This document shows, one piece after another, positions 7,267 through 15,929 of a stretch of 55,876 nucleotides of DNA. The notes below the pieces were generated by a model, which was not told the DNA's origin, did not search any database, and saw only the letters and a program-made list of their open reading frames with translations. The DNA comes from F1-120-MAGs238 sp964484185 (GTDB taxonomy: Bacteria > Planctomycetota > Phycisphaerae > Phycisphaerales > UBA1924): assembly GCA_964484185.1 (NCBI GenBank), contig CAZAEQ010000029.1, positions 1 to 55,876 on the forward strand. Direction: 5' to 3'. The translations under genes and the position numbers were made by a program. Numbering within the stretch: position 1 is the first letter of the stretch; each line of letters begins with the position of its first letter.

Positions 7267-8785
7267 ACATCCTTCGCTTTCCTCCCCGCTCCTGCTGGTC
7301 ACCGCTCGCGCCAACTCGCAGTTTGTCGCTCGTTGTTGTCCGATCGCCGTTGCCCGTGGCATTCGGCCCGGCATGACGCTCGCCCATGCCCGCGCGGTCG
7401 CTGCCGATGCAATCATCGAAACTTTTGACCCCGCTCTCGACCGTGAATCGCTCCGCAAACTCGCCGAATGGTGCTCGCGCTATTCCCCCTCCGTCGCTAT
7501 CGATCCAGATTCTCTCCAGCTCGACGCTCAGCCCGATGCGCTTCTCCTCGACATCCGCGGCGTGCCTCACCTCTTCGGCTCTGAACTCTCCTTCGCTCAG
7601 CGCATCCAGTATGAACTCGCGGCACTGGGTCTCACCGCACGTATCGCTGTCGCGCCCACCATCGGCGCGGCCTGGGCATTCGCACGTTTTTCCCGCAATT
7701 CAATCACCATTTCACCGCCCGATGCCGATCTTCGCTCGCTTCTGGCTCCGCTTCCCGTCTCAGCACTTCGTATTGATCCCGCTCTCATCGCCTCGCTCGC
7801 CGCCGTGGGTATCGAAAATATTCATCACGTCTTGAAACTCCCCCGCGCTGCTCTTCCCGCTCGCTTCGGCCCGCTTCTGGCCCGGCGCCTCGATCAGGCT
7901 TTCGGCTACGCATTCGATCTCATCCGCCCCATCCGCCCCGAACCGCCACTCAACCTCTTCATCAACTTCACCGGCCCCACCACGCGCATCGATTCTGTTG
8001 AACACGCAACTCGCAATCTCCTCGATCAACTCGCCACCGAACTTCTCCACAAAGACCGCGGCGTGCGCACGCTCGATATTCAGTTCACACGCAACGGTCC
8101 CAAAGGTCGCGACCTCGCCACCGCGCGCATTCATCTCAGCCGCGCCAGCCGCAATCCGCGCCATCTCTGGAATCTCCTTCGTCGCCACATCGAAACACTT
8201 CACATGGGTTTCGGCATCGAAGGCGTCTCGCTCACAGTCTTCCGCCAGGGTCGCATCCGCCCGCAACAACTCAATACGCAACCGGCAGATGCACCCGCCG
8301 CCCCGCAGGAACATTCAACCAGCGAACTCATCGATTGTCTCACCGCGCGACTCGGTCCCGAGCGCGTACTTCGGCACGTCCCCACCAATTCTCACAATCC
8401 TCATCGCGCCTGGAATTTGCAGAAAGTCATGCAAGATTCTGACACTCCCGCCAAAGCTCTCGAAACTCCCGCGCCCCGTCACGATCGTCCATCCATCCTC
8501 TTTGATCCTCCCGAACCCGCATACGCCATCGCGCTCATGCCCGATCATCCGCCCTCTCACATCCGCTGGCGCCACCACAATTCCCCCATCATCCGCGGCA
8601 TAGGTCCCGAACGCATCAGCCGCGAGTGGTGGCAAGTCGATCAATCAACGCGTTCTCTTCCGCTCTCATCCGCCGCTTGTGCATCATCTGATTTCCATCG
8701 CTTACAGACCGCGGACGGCTCCTGGCTCTGGGTCGCCCGCGACCTCTCCACAAGCCAGTGGGCCGTCCATGGTCTGTGGGCGTAA
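7163..8785 (+). CDS. imuB: ImuB, Y-family polymerase-like mutasome protein
   Basis: This 540-residue, Y-family-like protein is thought to be a catalytically inactive hub linking the beta clamp, ImuA and DnaE2. The N-terminus (RALCIFLPNW) is characteristic, but the acidic residue of active Y-family enzymes is missing there. A palm-like region follows (AVARGIRPGMTLAHARAV, LLLDIRGVPHLFG), then the HhH/little-finger region and the conserved ImuB tail (GPERISREWW ... SWLWVARD ... WAVHGLWA). The ATG at 7163 follows GAAGAG; an upstream in-frame start at 7091 would overlap imuA more. No clear QLxLF clamp motif is visible. dnaE2 follows closely. Confidence 0.88.
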   Translation: MKTTTSPRALCIFLPNWSTQQELRRRARAENISPEHPSLSSPLLLVTARANSQFVARCCPIAVARGIRPGMTLAHARAVAADAIIETFDPALDRESLRKLAEWCSRYSPSVAIDPDSLQLDAQPDALLLDIRGVPHLFGSELSFAQRIQYELAALGLTARIAVAPTIGAAWAFARFSRNSITISPPDADLRSLLAPLPVSALRIDPALIASLAAVGIENIHHVLKLPRAALPARFGPLLARRLDQAFGYAFDLIRPIRPEPPLNLFINFTGPTTRIDSVEHATRNLLDQLATELLHKDRGVRTLDIQFTRNGPKGRDLATARIHLSRASRNPRHLWNLLRRHIETLHMGFGIEGVSLTVFRQGRIRPQQLNTQPADAPAAPQEHSTSELIDCLTARLGPERVLRHVPTNSHNPHRAWNLQKVMQDSDTPAKALETPAPRHDRPSILFDPPEPAYAIALMPDHPPSHIRWRHHNSPIIRGIGPERISREWWQVDQSTRSLPLSSAACASSDFHRLQTADGSWLWVARDLSTSQWAVHGLWA

Positions 8786-8823
8786 CGGTTTTCTTTTACT
8801 TCTTCCTCTTCCTTGCGTGTCTT

Positions 8824-11800
8824 ATGCCCGATCCAGCATTCGCAAAATACCACCCTCACCCCGGTAAGCCCGATGCTCCGCCCGGAAATCCTGCGCCGAC
8901 ACCTTCCGACAACTCTCCCTCGTACACCGAACTTCACGTCACAACCAACTTCACATTCCTCACCGGCGCCAGCCATCCCGATGAATTCGCCATTAAAGCC
9001 GCTTCACTCGGTCACGCGGCGGTTGCTATCACCGATCGCCACTCTCTCGCGGGAGTTGTGCGTGCGCACGTCGCTGCCAAAGAAGCCAAAATCCAGCTCA
9101 TAGTCGGCGCTCGCATCGAACTCTCTTTCTCTTCTTCCTTCGGCTCCCCTGAAATTTCAAATCTCAAATCTCAAATCCCATCCTCCCACTTTTCTCTCCT
9201 CCTTTACCCCACATCTCTCCCCTCCTACTCCAATCTCTCCCGCCTTCTCACCCTCGGCAAGCGCCGCGCTCCCAAAGGCGAATGTCACCTCACCCTCCAC
9301 GATTGCCTCGATCACCACGCGGGCCTTCTTGCCATCATCGTGCCGCCATTTCCCGCCCATGGCGATTTTGTCCCCTGCGAAAATTTCATCAATCTCCTCT
9401 CTTCACTCCGCGCAGTCTTCGATGATGATCGCCTCTCCCTCGCCGCCCGCCGCCTGTATACCTCTGAAGACCACCGCACACTTGAGCAACTCGCAACGCT
9501 CTCGCGTCACACCAACATCCCCCTCGTCGCCACCAACGATGTGCACTATCACGACCCCGCCCGCCGCGCACTGCAAGATGTTGTCACCTGCATCCGCCAC
9601 ACCACCAGCATCCCTCAGGCCGGCCAACTCCTTTTTCAGCACGGCGAACGCTACCTCAAGCCTGCATCGGAAATGTCCCGCCTTTTCGCGGCGTACCCGG
9701 AAGCAATCGCCCGCACCATCTCAATCACCCGCCGCTGCGCCAGCTTCTCTCTCGACCAGGTCAAATACGAATACCCCGAAGAAATCTGCCCCAAAGGCCG
9801 CTCCCCCATGGCCTACCTCCGCGAACTCACCTGGCAAGGTGCAGCCCAGCGTTTCGGCAAACCCTTCGACCAACGAGGCTGGTATGAACCGCATGTAGCG
9901 CCAACCACACCCTCGATTTCACTTGAAAAACCCCAGGATGCCAGGGTGCCATGGCACCCTGAACAAAACGGTGGCACCCTGACCCCCTCTGACATTTCAA
10001 ATCTCAAATCTGAAACCTCTTCGCCTTCTCACCCCGTCACTTCGTCACTCCGTCACTCGACCACTTCCGCTCTCCCCAAATCTCGCACCCTTCCCCTCTG
10101 GCTCTCCGCGCCCCAATCGCCCAATGCCCCGCGCTACCAACTCCCACCCGACACCGCTCCTCAGGACTTCGTCACCATCGCACCAACTGCTTCTCACTCT
10201 GCCAGCTCTTCCTCTTCTGCTTCCTCCTCTGAAATTTCAAATCTCAAATCTCAAATCCCTCCCGCTCCCGCGTCTCCCCACTTCGTCACTCCGTCACTTC
10301 GTCACTCCGCCACTTCTGCTTCCCCTAGTGCCCAGTGCCTAGTGCCTAGTGCCTCACAGTTCTCCTTCTCCTCCCAAATCCCCCCCGATGTCATCGCCCG
10401 CATCGAACACGAGTTCGCTCTCATCGAAGAACTCAACTACGCCAAATATTTCCTCACCGTCTACGACATCGTCGCCTTCGCCCGCTCCCAGAACATTCTC
10501 TGTCAGGGCCGCGGCGCCGCCGCCAACTCTGCTGTTTGCTACTGCCTGGGCATCACCAGCGTCGATCCCTCTCGCATCGATCTCCTCTTCGAACGCTTTA
10601 TCAGCAAAGAACGCGGCGAGCCACCGGATATCGACATCGATTTCGAACACGAACGTCGCGAAGAAGTCATTCAGTACATCTACAAAAAATACGGTCGTCA
10701 CCGCGCAGCCCTCGTTGCGGAAGTGATCTCATACCGCGGCCGCTCCGCCGTGCGCGAAGTCGGCAAAGCTCTGGGCCTTTCTCTCGATCTCGTTGACCGC
10801 ATGGCCAAAGAACTCAGCCACTGGAGCGATGGTCCGCCCAAAGAAGATGATCTCCGCGCCGTCGGCCTCGACCCGCGCGATCGCACCATCCTCCTCTGCA
10901 TCGAACTCACGCGCCAAATCCTCGGTTTCCCCCGCCATCTCTCTCAGCACGTCGGCGGCTTCATCATCGCCCAACAAAATCTCTCCGATCTGGTTCCAAT
11001 TGAAAACGCGGCGATGGCCGACCGCACCGTCATTGAATGGGACAAAGACGATGTCGATGCCATGGGCATGCTCAAGATCGATTGCCTCGGCCTCGGCATG
11101 TTGTCGTGCATCCGCAAATCTCTCGACCTCTACAACGCCGCACCAAGTAATCCGCAGCCAATGCAAATGCACCAAGTTCCCCGCGAAGATCCGGTTGTCT
11201 ACGACATGATGTGTGCGGCCGACACGGTCGGAGTTTTCCAGATCGAATCGCGTGCGCAGATGTCCATGTTGCCCCGGTTAAGACCTCGGAAATTTTACGA
11301 TCTTGTGATCGAAGTTGCGATTGTGCGACCCGGACCCATTCAAGGCGAGATGGTCCATCCATATTTACGCCGCCGCAACGGTGAAGAACCAACGATTTAC
11401 CCCACCGAAGAAATCAAAAAAGTCCTCGGCAAAACCCTCGGCGTCCCACTCTTCCAGGAACAAGCGATGAAACTCGCGATCGTCGCCGCCGGCTTCACCC
11501 CCGGCGAAGCCGATTCCCTTCGCCGCGCCATGGCCGCCTGGAAACGCAAAGGTCATCGCCTCCTCGCATTTGAAGACCGCTTTGTTGGCGGCATGCTCAA
11601 AAACGGCTACGAGCCCGACTTCGCCAATCGCTGCTTCCAACAGCTCAAAGGTTTCAGCGAATACGGCTTTCCCGAAAGCCACGCCGCCAGTTTCGCACTT
11701 CTTGTCTATGTCTCGGCGTGGCTGAAGAAACACCACCCCGCTATCTTCTGTGCGGCTCTCATCAACAGCCTCCCCATGGGTTTTTACGCTCCCGCCCAGC

Positions 11801-12645
11801 TCGTGCGCGATGCTCGCGAACACGGTGTCGAAGCTCGCGATGCTGATGTTAATTTCAGCACGTGGGATTGCACGCTCGAATACGCAACGAGAGATTCCTC
11901 CCCCGCTCTGCGTCTGGGCATGCGTCTCGTGAAATCGTTGCATCAACTCCACGCCGACGCAATCGTCGCCGCCGTGAAATCCCGCGGCCCATTCACCTCC
12001 ATCGAATCGCTCTGGCGTGCCAGCCGCGTACCCGTCTCAGCTCTTCGCGCTCTCGCTCGCGCTGATGCCTTCCGCTCCATGAAACTCGATCGCCGCCAGG
12101 CTCTCTGGCACATCGAATCTCTCCGCGACAATCCACTCCCGCTCTTTGATTCCCTCGATATTCCCGATGACAACATCCAATCTTCGGGCGCAGCCGACCT
12201 TCCCACCATGCCCCTCTCACGCCACGTCGTTCAAGACTATCAAACCCTGGGCCTCTCGCTCAAAGCTCACCCACTTTCGTTCTACCGCGAAGAACTTTCC
12301 CGCCGCCGTTTTACAACCGCCGCACATGTTCGCAGCAATTCCTGCCCATCAGGCACATTCGTCCGCATCGCCGGCATGGTCCTGGTCCGCCAGCGCCCCT
12401 CCACCGCCAGCGGCGTCCTCTTCATGACCATCGAAGATGAAACCGGCGCAGCCAACCTCATCCTCTGGCCCAACATCTACGAACGCTACCGCCGCGCAGC
12501 CCGCCTTTCCTCCTGCATCGCCGCCATCGGAAAAGTCGAACGCCAGGGCGAAGTTGTCCACGTTATCGTTTCACGAATCGCTGACCTGCAATCTGTAGTA
12601 GAGCCGCTTCAAGGCCTGGCTTCCCGCTCACGCGATTTTCATTAG
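8824..12645 (+). CDS. dnaE2: Error-prone DNA polymerase DnaE2 (ImuC)
   Basis: This is the C-family error-prone polymerase of the mutasome (1273 residues; typical about 1050-1100). The PHP domain (ELHVTTNFTFLTGASHP, VAITDRHSLAG) covers about residues 40-340. The palm (CQGRGAAANSAVCY, PDIDIDFEHERREE near 600) has its catalytic Asp residues. The C-terminus has tandem HhH and an OB fold (VRIAGMVLVRQRP). A Ser/Pro/His-rich insert of about 165 residues lies between PHP and palm (about 359-522), and a shorter one in the PHP domain (about 109-125). Both are encoded by dispersed DNA repeats. The ATG at 8824 lies 39 bp after imuB; a GTG at 8758 would overlap it. Confidence 0.93.
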   Translation: MPDPAFAKYHPHPGKPDAPPGNPAPTPSDNSPSYTELHVTTNFTFLTGASHPDEFAIKAASLGHAAVAITDRHSLAGVVRAHVAAKEAKIQLIVGARIELSFSSSFGSPEISNLKSQIPSSHFSLLLYPTSLPSYSNLSRLLTLGKRRAPKGECHLTLHDCLDHHAGLLAIIVPPFPAHGDFVPCENFINLLSSLRAVFDDDRLSLAARRLYTSEDHRTLEQLATLSRHTNIPLVATNDVHYHDPARRALQDVVTCIRHTTSIPQAGQLLFQHGERYLKPASEMSRLFAAYPEAIARTISITRRCASFSLDQVKYEYPEEICPKGRSPMAYLRELTWQGAAQRFGKPFDQRGWYEPHVAPTTPSISLEKPQDARVPWHPEQNGGTLTPSDISNLKSETSSPSHPVTSSLRHSTTSALPKSRTLPLWLSAPQSPNAPRYQLPPDTAPQDFVTIAPTASHSASSSSSASSSEISNLKSQIPPAPASPHFVTPSLRHSATSASPSAQCLVPSASQFSFSSQIPPDVIARIEHEFALIEELNYAKYFLTVYDIVAFARSQNILCQGRGAAANSAVCYCLGITSVDPSRIDLLFERFISKERGEPPDIDIDFEHERREEVIQYIYKKYGRHRAALVAEVISYRGRSAVREVGKALGLSLDLVDRMAKELSHWSDGPPKEDDLRAVGLDPRDRTILLCIELTRQILGFPRHLSQHVGGFIIAQQNLSDLVPIENAAMADRTVIEWDKDDVDAMGMLKIDCLGLGMLSCIRKSLDLYNAAPSNPQPMQMHQVPREDPVVYDMMCAADTVGVFQIESRAQMSMLPRLRPRKFYDLVIEVAIVRPGPIQGEMVHPYLRRRNGEEPTIYPTEEIKKVLGKTLGVPLFQEQAMKLAIVAAGFTPGEADSLRRAMAAWKRKGHRLLAFEDRFVGGMLKNGYEPDFANRCFQQLKGFSEYGFPESHAASFALLVYVSAWLKKHHPAIFCAALINSLPMGFYAPAQLVRDAREHGVEARDADVNFSTWDCTLEYATRDSSPALRLGMRLVKSLHQLHADAIVAAVKSRGPFTSIESLWRASRVPVSALRALARADAFRSMKLDRRQALWHIESLRDNPLPLFDSLDIPDDNIQSSGAADLPTMPLSRHVVQDYQTLGLSLKAHPLSFYREELSRRRFTTAAHVRSNSCPSGTFVRIAGMVLVRQRPSTASGVLFMTIEDETGAANLILWPNIYERYRRAARLSSCIAAIGKVERQGEVVHVIVSRIADLQSVVEPLQGLASRSRDFH
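9151..9179 (+). repeat. Dispersed repeat inside dnaE2 (first site)
   Basis: A 29-bp unit built on TTTCAAATCTCAAATC is identical to 10231-10259 and close to 9991-10018. It encodes EISNLKSQIP in frame, within a short extra loop of the PHP domain between IVGARIEL and the SLLLYPTSLPSYSNL strand. Confidence 0.85.
9942..10357 (+). repeat. Cluster of four dispersed-repeat families inside dnaE2
   Basis: The insert between the PHP and palm domains holds: a perfect 20-bp palindrome centred on GCCATGGC (9942-9961) with a second GGCACCCTGA nearby; two TTTCAAATCTCAAATC units (9991, 10231); two CTTCGTCACTCCGTCACT-type arrays (10035-10059 and 10279-10310); and a CAGTGCCTAGTGCCTAG array (10325-10357). All stay in frame and encode low-complexity Ser/Thr/Pro/His sequence. 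Confidence 0.85.
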
Positions 12646-12713
12646 ATGCTGCTACTCAAAAGAACCGCAAGCAGTAAAGGGGCGTAAGGGCAACAGGCAT
12701 TTCCGAATCTGCA

Positions 12714-12884
12714 TCAGTTCCTGCCTGCACGCGCACCTGCGCCACCTGGCTTAGCTTCCGCAGCACACTTCTTTGAGCAGTACTTCACTTGCTCCCAGTC
12801 GCGTTCCCACTTTTTTCGCCAGGCAAAATCTCTTTTGCAGTGAGCACAGGTCTTTGTCGGCAGATGATGGTTGGGCACAAACAT
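12714..12884 (-). CDS. DUF2256 small zinc-ribbon-like protein
   Basis: This 56-residue protein matches the DUF2256 pattern: LPTKTCAHCKRDFAWRKKW, then VKYCSKKC. The two CxxC/CxxxC pairs suggest a small zinc-binding domain. The start at 12884 (MFVPNHHLP) gives the usual family length; the longer open frame upstream overlaps the photolyase gene and looks spurious. DUF2256 genes are commonly found beside cryptochrome/photolyase genes, and here it is divergent from one, with 52 bp between the two starts. The molecular function is unknown. It converges with dnaE2, whose stop lies 68 bp away. Confidence 0.85.
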   Translation of the reverse strand: MFVPNHHLPTKTCAHCKRDFAWRKKWERDWEQVKYCSKKCAAEAKPGGAGARAGRN

Positions 12885-12936
12885 GTTCCTTCGAAGACGA
12901 GTACAAACTCGGACTTCTATCGTACGATGCACCCGC

Positions 12937-14586
12937 ATGCCGCGCACCTCCGCCACCTCCTCAAAACAGCAACAACAATCGCCTGCGCAGGCGCGGCTGG
13001 TCATCGTATTCGGTGACCAACTTGATCTGGAATCTGTGCTCATCCGCTCACTGAGTTCCCATGACACAGTGCTCATGATGGAAGTAGCGACCGAATCGCG
13101 CCATGTGCCCAGCCACGTTCAGCGAACCGCCCTCTTCCTGTCCGCGATGCGTCACTTTGCACATGAGTTGGCCAAGCGAAACATCTCTGTCCGATACATC
13201 GCCCTTGACGATCCCCGGAACACTGGATCGTTCGAAACCGAAATCGCTCGCTCCATCGCCGCGATCAACCCATCGCAGATAGTGTGCATCCACCCCGGCG
13301 AATGGCGCGTGCTGACGATGCTTGAGCGCATCCGCAATGCCACCGGTATCCCGCTCACTCTACTGCCCGATGATCATTTCCTCACGACCCACGAAGAGTT
13401 CGCCCAATGGGCCAAGGACCGAAGCACTCTCACGATGGAGTTCTTCTACCGCGAGCAACGGCGCAAAATGGATTACCTGATGGAGGGAACGGGCAAAAAC
13501 GCAAAGCCCGCCGGTGGCGCATGGAACTTCGACAAGGAAAACCGCCTCCCCTTCGGCAAAAAAGGTCCTGATCCTCGACCTCATCCGCCGCTCACATTTA
13601 AACCCGATGAGACCACGCGCGCGGTCTTCGCATCGATGAAGCGCACGCTCCCAGATCTACCCGGCAACATAGAATCTTTCGCCTGGCCCGTCACGCGCGA
13701 GCAGGCCTTGGCCGCTCTCGACGATTTTCTCACGCACCGTCTTGCCCAGTTCGGCCCCTTCGAAGATGCGATGTGGTCCAGCGAGCCGACGCTCTACCAC
13801 TCGATGCTCTCCAGTTCGCTCAACCTCAAGTTGCTCAACCCCCGCGAGTGCTGCGAGCGGGCCATCGAGAAATATCGCACTGGCAAGGCCCCGTTGCAGT
13901 CTGTCGAAGCATTCGTCCGCCAGATCATCGGCTGGCGCGAGTTCATCCGCGGCGTCTACTGGCTCGAAGGCCCTGCATACGCCGATCGCAACGGTCTTGA
14001 CCAGCACGGCAAATTGCCGTGGTTCTACTGGACCGGCGACACCGACATGGCCTGCATGAAAACCTGCGTTGGCCAGGTGCTCGACACTGGCTTTGGACAC
14101 CATATCCAGCGGCTGATGGTTACGGGCAATTTCGCCCTCATCAGCGGCATCCATCCACGTGCAGTCGGCGACTGGTACCTCGGGATGTTCGTCGACGGCA
14201 TCGACTGGGTCACGCTCCCCAATGCGCTGGGCATGGTCATGCACGCCGATCGCCGCAAGAACGCAGCCAAGGGCATCACCGGACTGGTTGGCACCAAGCC
14301 ATATGCTGCAAGCGGCAAATACATCCAGCGCATGAGCAACTACTGCACGAAATGCCGCTACGACCCCGCAGAGCGCAGCGGCCCTTCAGCGTGCCCCTTC
14401 ACAGTCTTCTACTGGGATTTCCTCATCCGCTCACGCGAGACACTTGCCCACAACCAGCGGATGGCGATGATACTCAAGAACGTAGATCGCATGAAACCTG
14501 AGGTCCGCACACAAATCACAATCGATGCCAACCTGCTCCGCGCAAAGTTGGGCATCGACACACGCAGCAGCGACAGAAGATCCTGA
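12937..14586 (+). CDS. Cryptochrome/photolyase, iron-sulfur (PhrB / CryPro) type
   Basis: This 549-residue FAD-dependent light-driven repair enzyme belongs to the FeS-BCP/CryPro group, whose characterised member PhrB repairs (6-4) photoproducts. The N-terminal Rossmann domain begins LVIVFGDQLD. The FAD-binding helical domain includes HHIQRLMVTGNFALISGIHP. The four [4Fe-4S] ligands appear to be Cys373, Cys470, Cys473 and Cys486: the 470-473-486 spacing equals that of PhrB, and about nine extra residues (DRRKNAAKG) before GTKPYAASGKYI account for the larger gap from the first Cys. I chose ATG 12937 because the upstream frame overlaps the DUF2256 start. It heads a photoprotection-type neighbourhood. 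Confidence 0.92.
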   Translation: MPRTSATSSKQQQQSPAQARLVIVFGDQLDLESVLIRSLSSHDTVLMMEVATESRHVPSHVQRTALFLSAMRHFAHELAKRNISVRYIALDDPRNTGSFETEIARSIAAINPSQIVCIHPGEWRVLTMLERIRNATGIPLTLLPDDHFLTTHEEFAQWAKDRSTLTMEFFYREQRRKMDYLMEGTGKNAKPAGGAWNFDKENRLPFGKKGPDPRPHPPLTFKPDETTRAVFASMKRTLPDLPGNIESFAWPVTREQALAALDDFLTHRLAQFGPFEDAMWSSEPTLYHSMLSSSLNLKLLNPRECCERAIEKYRTGKAPLQSVEAFVRQIIGWREFIRGVYWLEGPAYADRNGLDQHGKLPWFYWTGDTDMACMKTCVGQVLDTGFGHHIQRLMVTGNFALISGIHPRAVGDWYLGMFVDGIDWVTLPNALGMVMHADRRKNAAKGITGLVGTKPYAASGKYIQRMSNYCTKCRYDPAERSGPSACPFTVFYWDFLIRSRETLAHNQRMAMILKNVDRMKPEVRTQITIDANLLRAKLGIDTRSSDRRS

Positions 14587-14694
14587 ACAGAGCAGGTGGC
14601 AACGACTTTCATATAGCTACGACGAATCTACAGGGAAGGACAGCAACTTCACCACCGGCGTTCGTCACCGGCCGGACCGGCTACATAGGCGAAC

Positions 14695-14716
14695 GGGACG
14701 TTTGGCTTAACGTCCC
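14695..14716. terminator. Hairpin between convergent photolyase and SDR genes
   Basis: The perfect inverted repeat GGGACGTT/AACGTCCC with a 6-nt loop overlaps the stop codon of the minus-strand SDR gene (14707). It probably acts as a terminator between the convergent genes, though no strong T-run is seen. Confidence 0.4.
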
Positions 14717-15429
14717 TTCAATCCGGCGAGGCCGCCATCAACCCCAAGCACTTGTCCTGTTGTCCATGCGCTGTGGTCGCCTAAAAGAAAGGCGATCGCG
14801 CGAGCAACTTCTTCTGGTTGACCGATGCGACCCAGCGGATGCATCGCCACTGACGCTTTCAACGCACCCTCGTTCTCAGTGATTCTCCGGGCAAGCGGCG
14901 TGGCTACCAATCCCGGCGCCACCGCGTTGAAGCGAATCCTGGAACTCGCATAGGTCGCCGCCGCCGCACGCACAAGGCCCTCGACACCCGCCTTTGCAGC
15001 GGCGATAGCCTCGTGATTCGGCAGACCAATCGCTGCCGCGCATGAAGACATCAGCACCACGCTTCCACCTGTGTTCTTCATGTGCTTTCCGGCGGCTCTC
15101 GTGAGCGCGAAGGCGGTGCGGAGATTCAAGGCGATGGTCTCGTCAAATTCCTGGGTCGTGGTCATATGAGCGGGCTTGAGCAGGATTGAACCGGCAAGGT
15201 TTACTGCGCCGGTGATGCCGGGGTGGGCTTGAAACACGGCATCGACAGCATCGAAGTCTCTCGCATCGAAACATGCTGTCTGGCCGCCGCACATCGCCGC
15301 GACCTCATCGAGTCCGGCCAAGTTTCGGCCTCCCAAGATGAGAGTCCATCCTTCACGGTGAAGTATTTCCACAAGTTTTCGCCCGATGCCACCCGCTGCG
15401 CCAATCACCAAACACTTTCGATCTGTCAT
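14707..15429 (-). CDS. SDR-family protein lacking the canonical catalytic Tyr
   Basis: The product is a 240-residue short-chain dehydrogenase/reductase fold protein. The nucleotide-binding motif GAAGGIG is at residues 10-16, the NAG-like motif reads VNLAGS, the Ser is in VVLMSS, and PG follows in AVAPGLVATPLARR. The usual YxxxK is not present: the active-site region reads NHEAIAAAKAG, with Lys kept but Ile at the Tyr position. I believe related SDRs linked to photolyases share HEAIAAAK, so this may be a subfamily trait rather than a mutation. The substrate is unknown. It is the last gene of a four-gene minus-strand unit convergent with the photolyase. Confidence 0.85.
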   Translation of the reverse strand: MTDRKCLVIGAAGGIGRKLVEILHREGWTLILGGRNLAGLDEVAAMCGGQTACFDARDFDAVDAVFQAHPGITGAVNLAGSILLKPAHMTTTQEFDETIALNLRTAFALTRAAGKHMKNTGGSVVLMSSCAAAIGLPNHEAIAAAKAGVEGLVRAAAATYASSRIRFNAVAPGLVATPLARRITENEGALKASVAMHPLGRIGQPEEVARAIAFLLGDHSAWTTGQVLGVDGGLAGLKGR

Positions 15430-15482
15430 AAACGTCTCAGTTCTTTCCTGGTTTGGGGCGGACGCCCTGACTCATTTCCAAA

Positions 15483-15929
15483 CTACGTCTCTCGCAGCAA
15501 CAAGAGTGCGATGATGCCGCGGCCTGTCCACGCGATTGTCCGCAACCAGTTCGTGGCCACGAGCCGATGCCAGACCGCCCTGTCAAGCCCAGACGCCAGG
15601 CGCTCGTGCAATGGAACCTGGATTGCAAAAGTCGAGATCCAGATGAGGATAAGAAGAGCGAAACCGATCCACGGCATCAGCGTATCAGAAGACTCTCTGT
15701 GCGATGCCCATATAAGCAGAAGTGCAGAACCACTCTCTATCAGCATCACAGGGCCGACAATCCACGTCGTTCGTCGCTGGTGAGCTTTCGCGTACGCCGA
15801 TTGGGCCTCAGCGGGAACTTCTCCCATGAGCGGGTAATGAACGACTTGAACGAACCAGATCAAGCCGACCATGAACCACGTCGCGGCGGCATGGGCTATC
15901 GGGATCAATGAAATCAATTGATCGGACAC
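15483..15929 (-). CDS. Conserved four-helix integral membrane protein
   Basis: This 148-residue protein has four predicted membrane helices (about 8-28, 55-75, 85-105 and 125-145) and conserved-looking polar motifs: VQVVHYPLM after helix 1, VPLHERLASG between helices 3 and 4, and LVATNWLRTIAWTGRG at the last helix. The His/Arg/Trp placement resembles a family I have seen in photolyase gene neighbourhoods, but I cannot give it a firm name. It overlaps the upstream redox gene by 16 bp, so it is translated from the same message. Confidence 0.7.
   Translation of the reverse strand: MSDQLISLIPIAHAAATWFMVGLIWFVQVVHYPLMGEVPAEAQSAYAKAHQRRTTWIVGPVMLIESGSALLLIWASHRESSDTLMPWIGFALLILIWISTFAIQVPLHERLASGLDRAVWHRLVATNWLRTIAWTGRGIIALLLLRET

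Noticed and set aside
10035..10357. CRISPR array
   Set aside because: The short repeats in dnaE2 differ in length and family, lack regular spacers, and stay in the reading frame of the polymerase.
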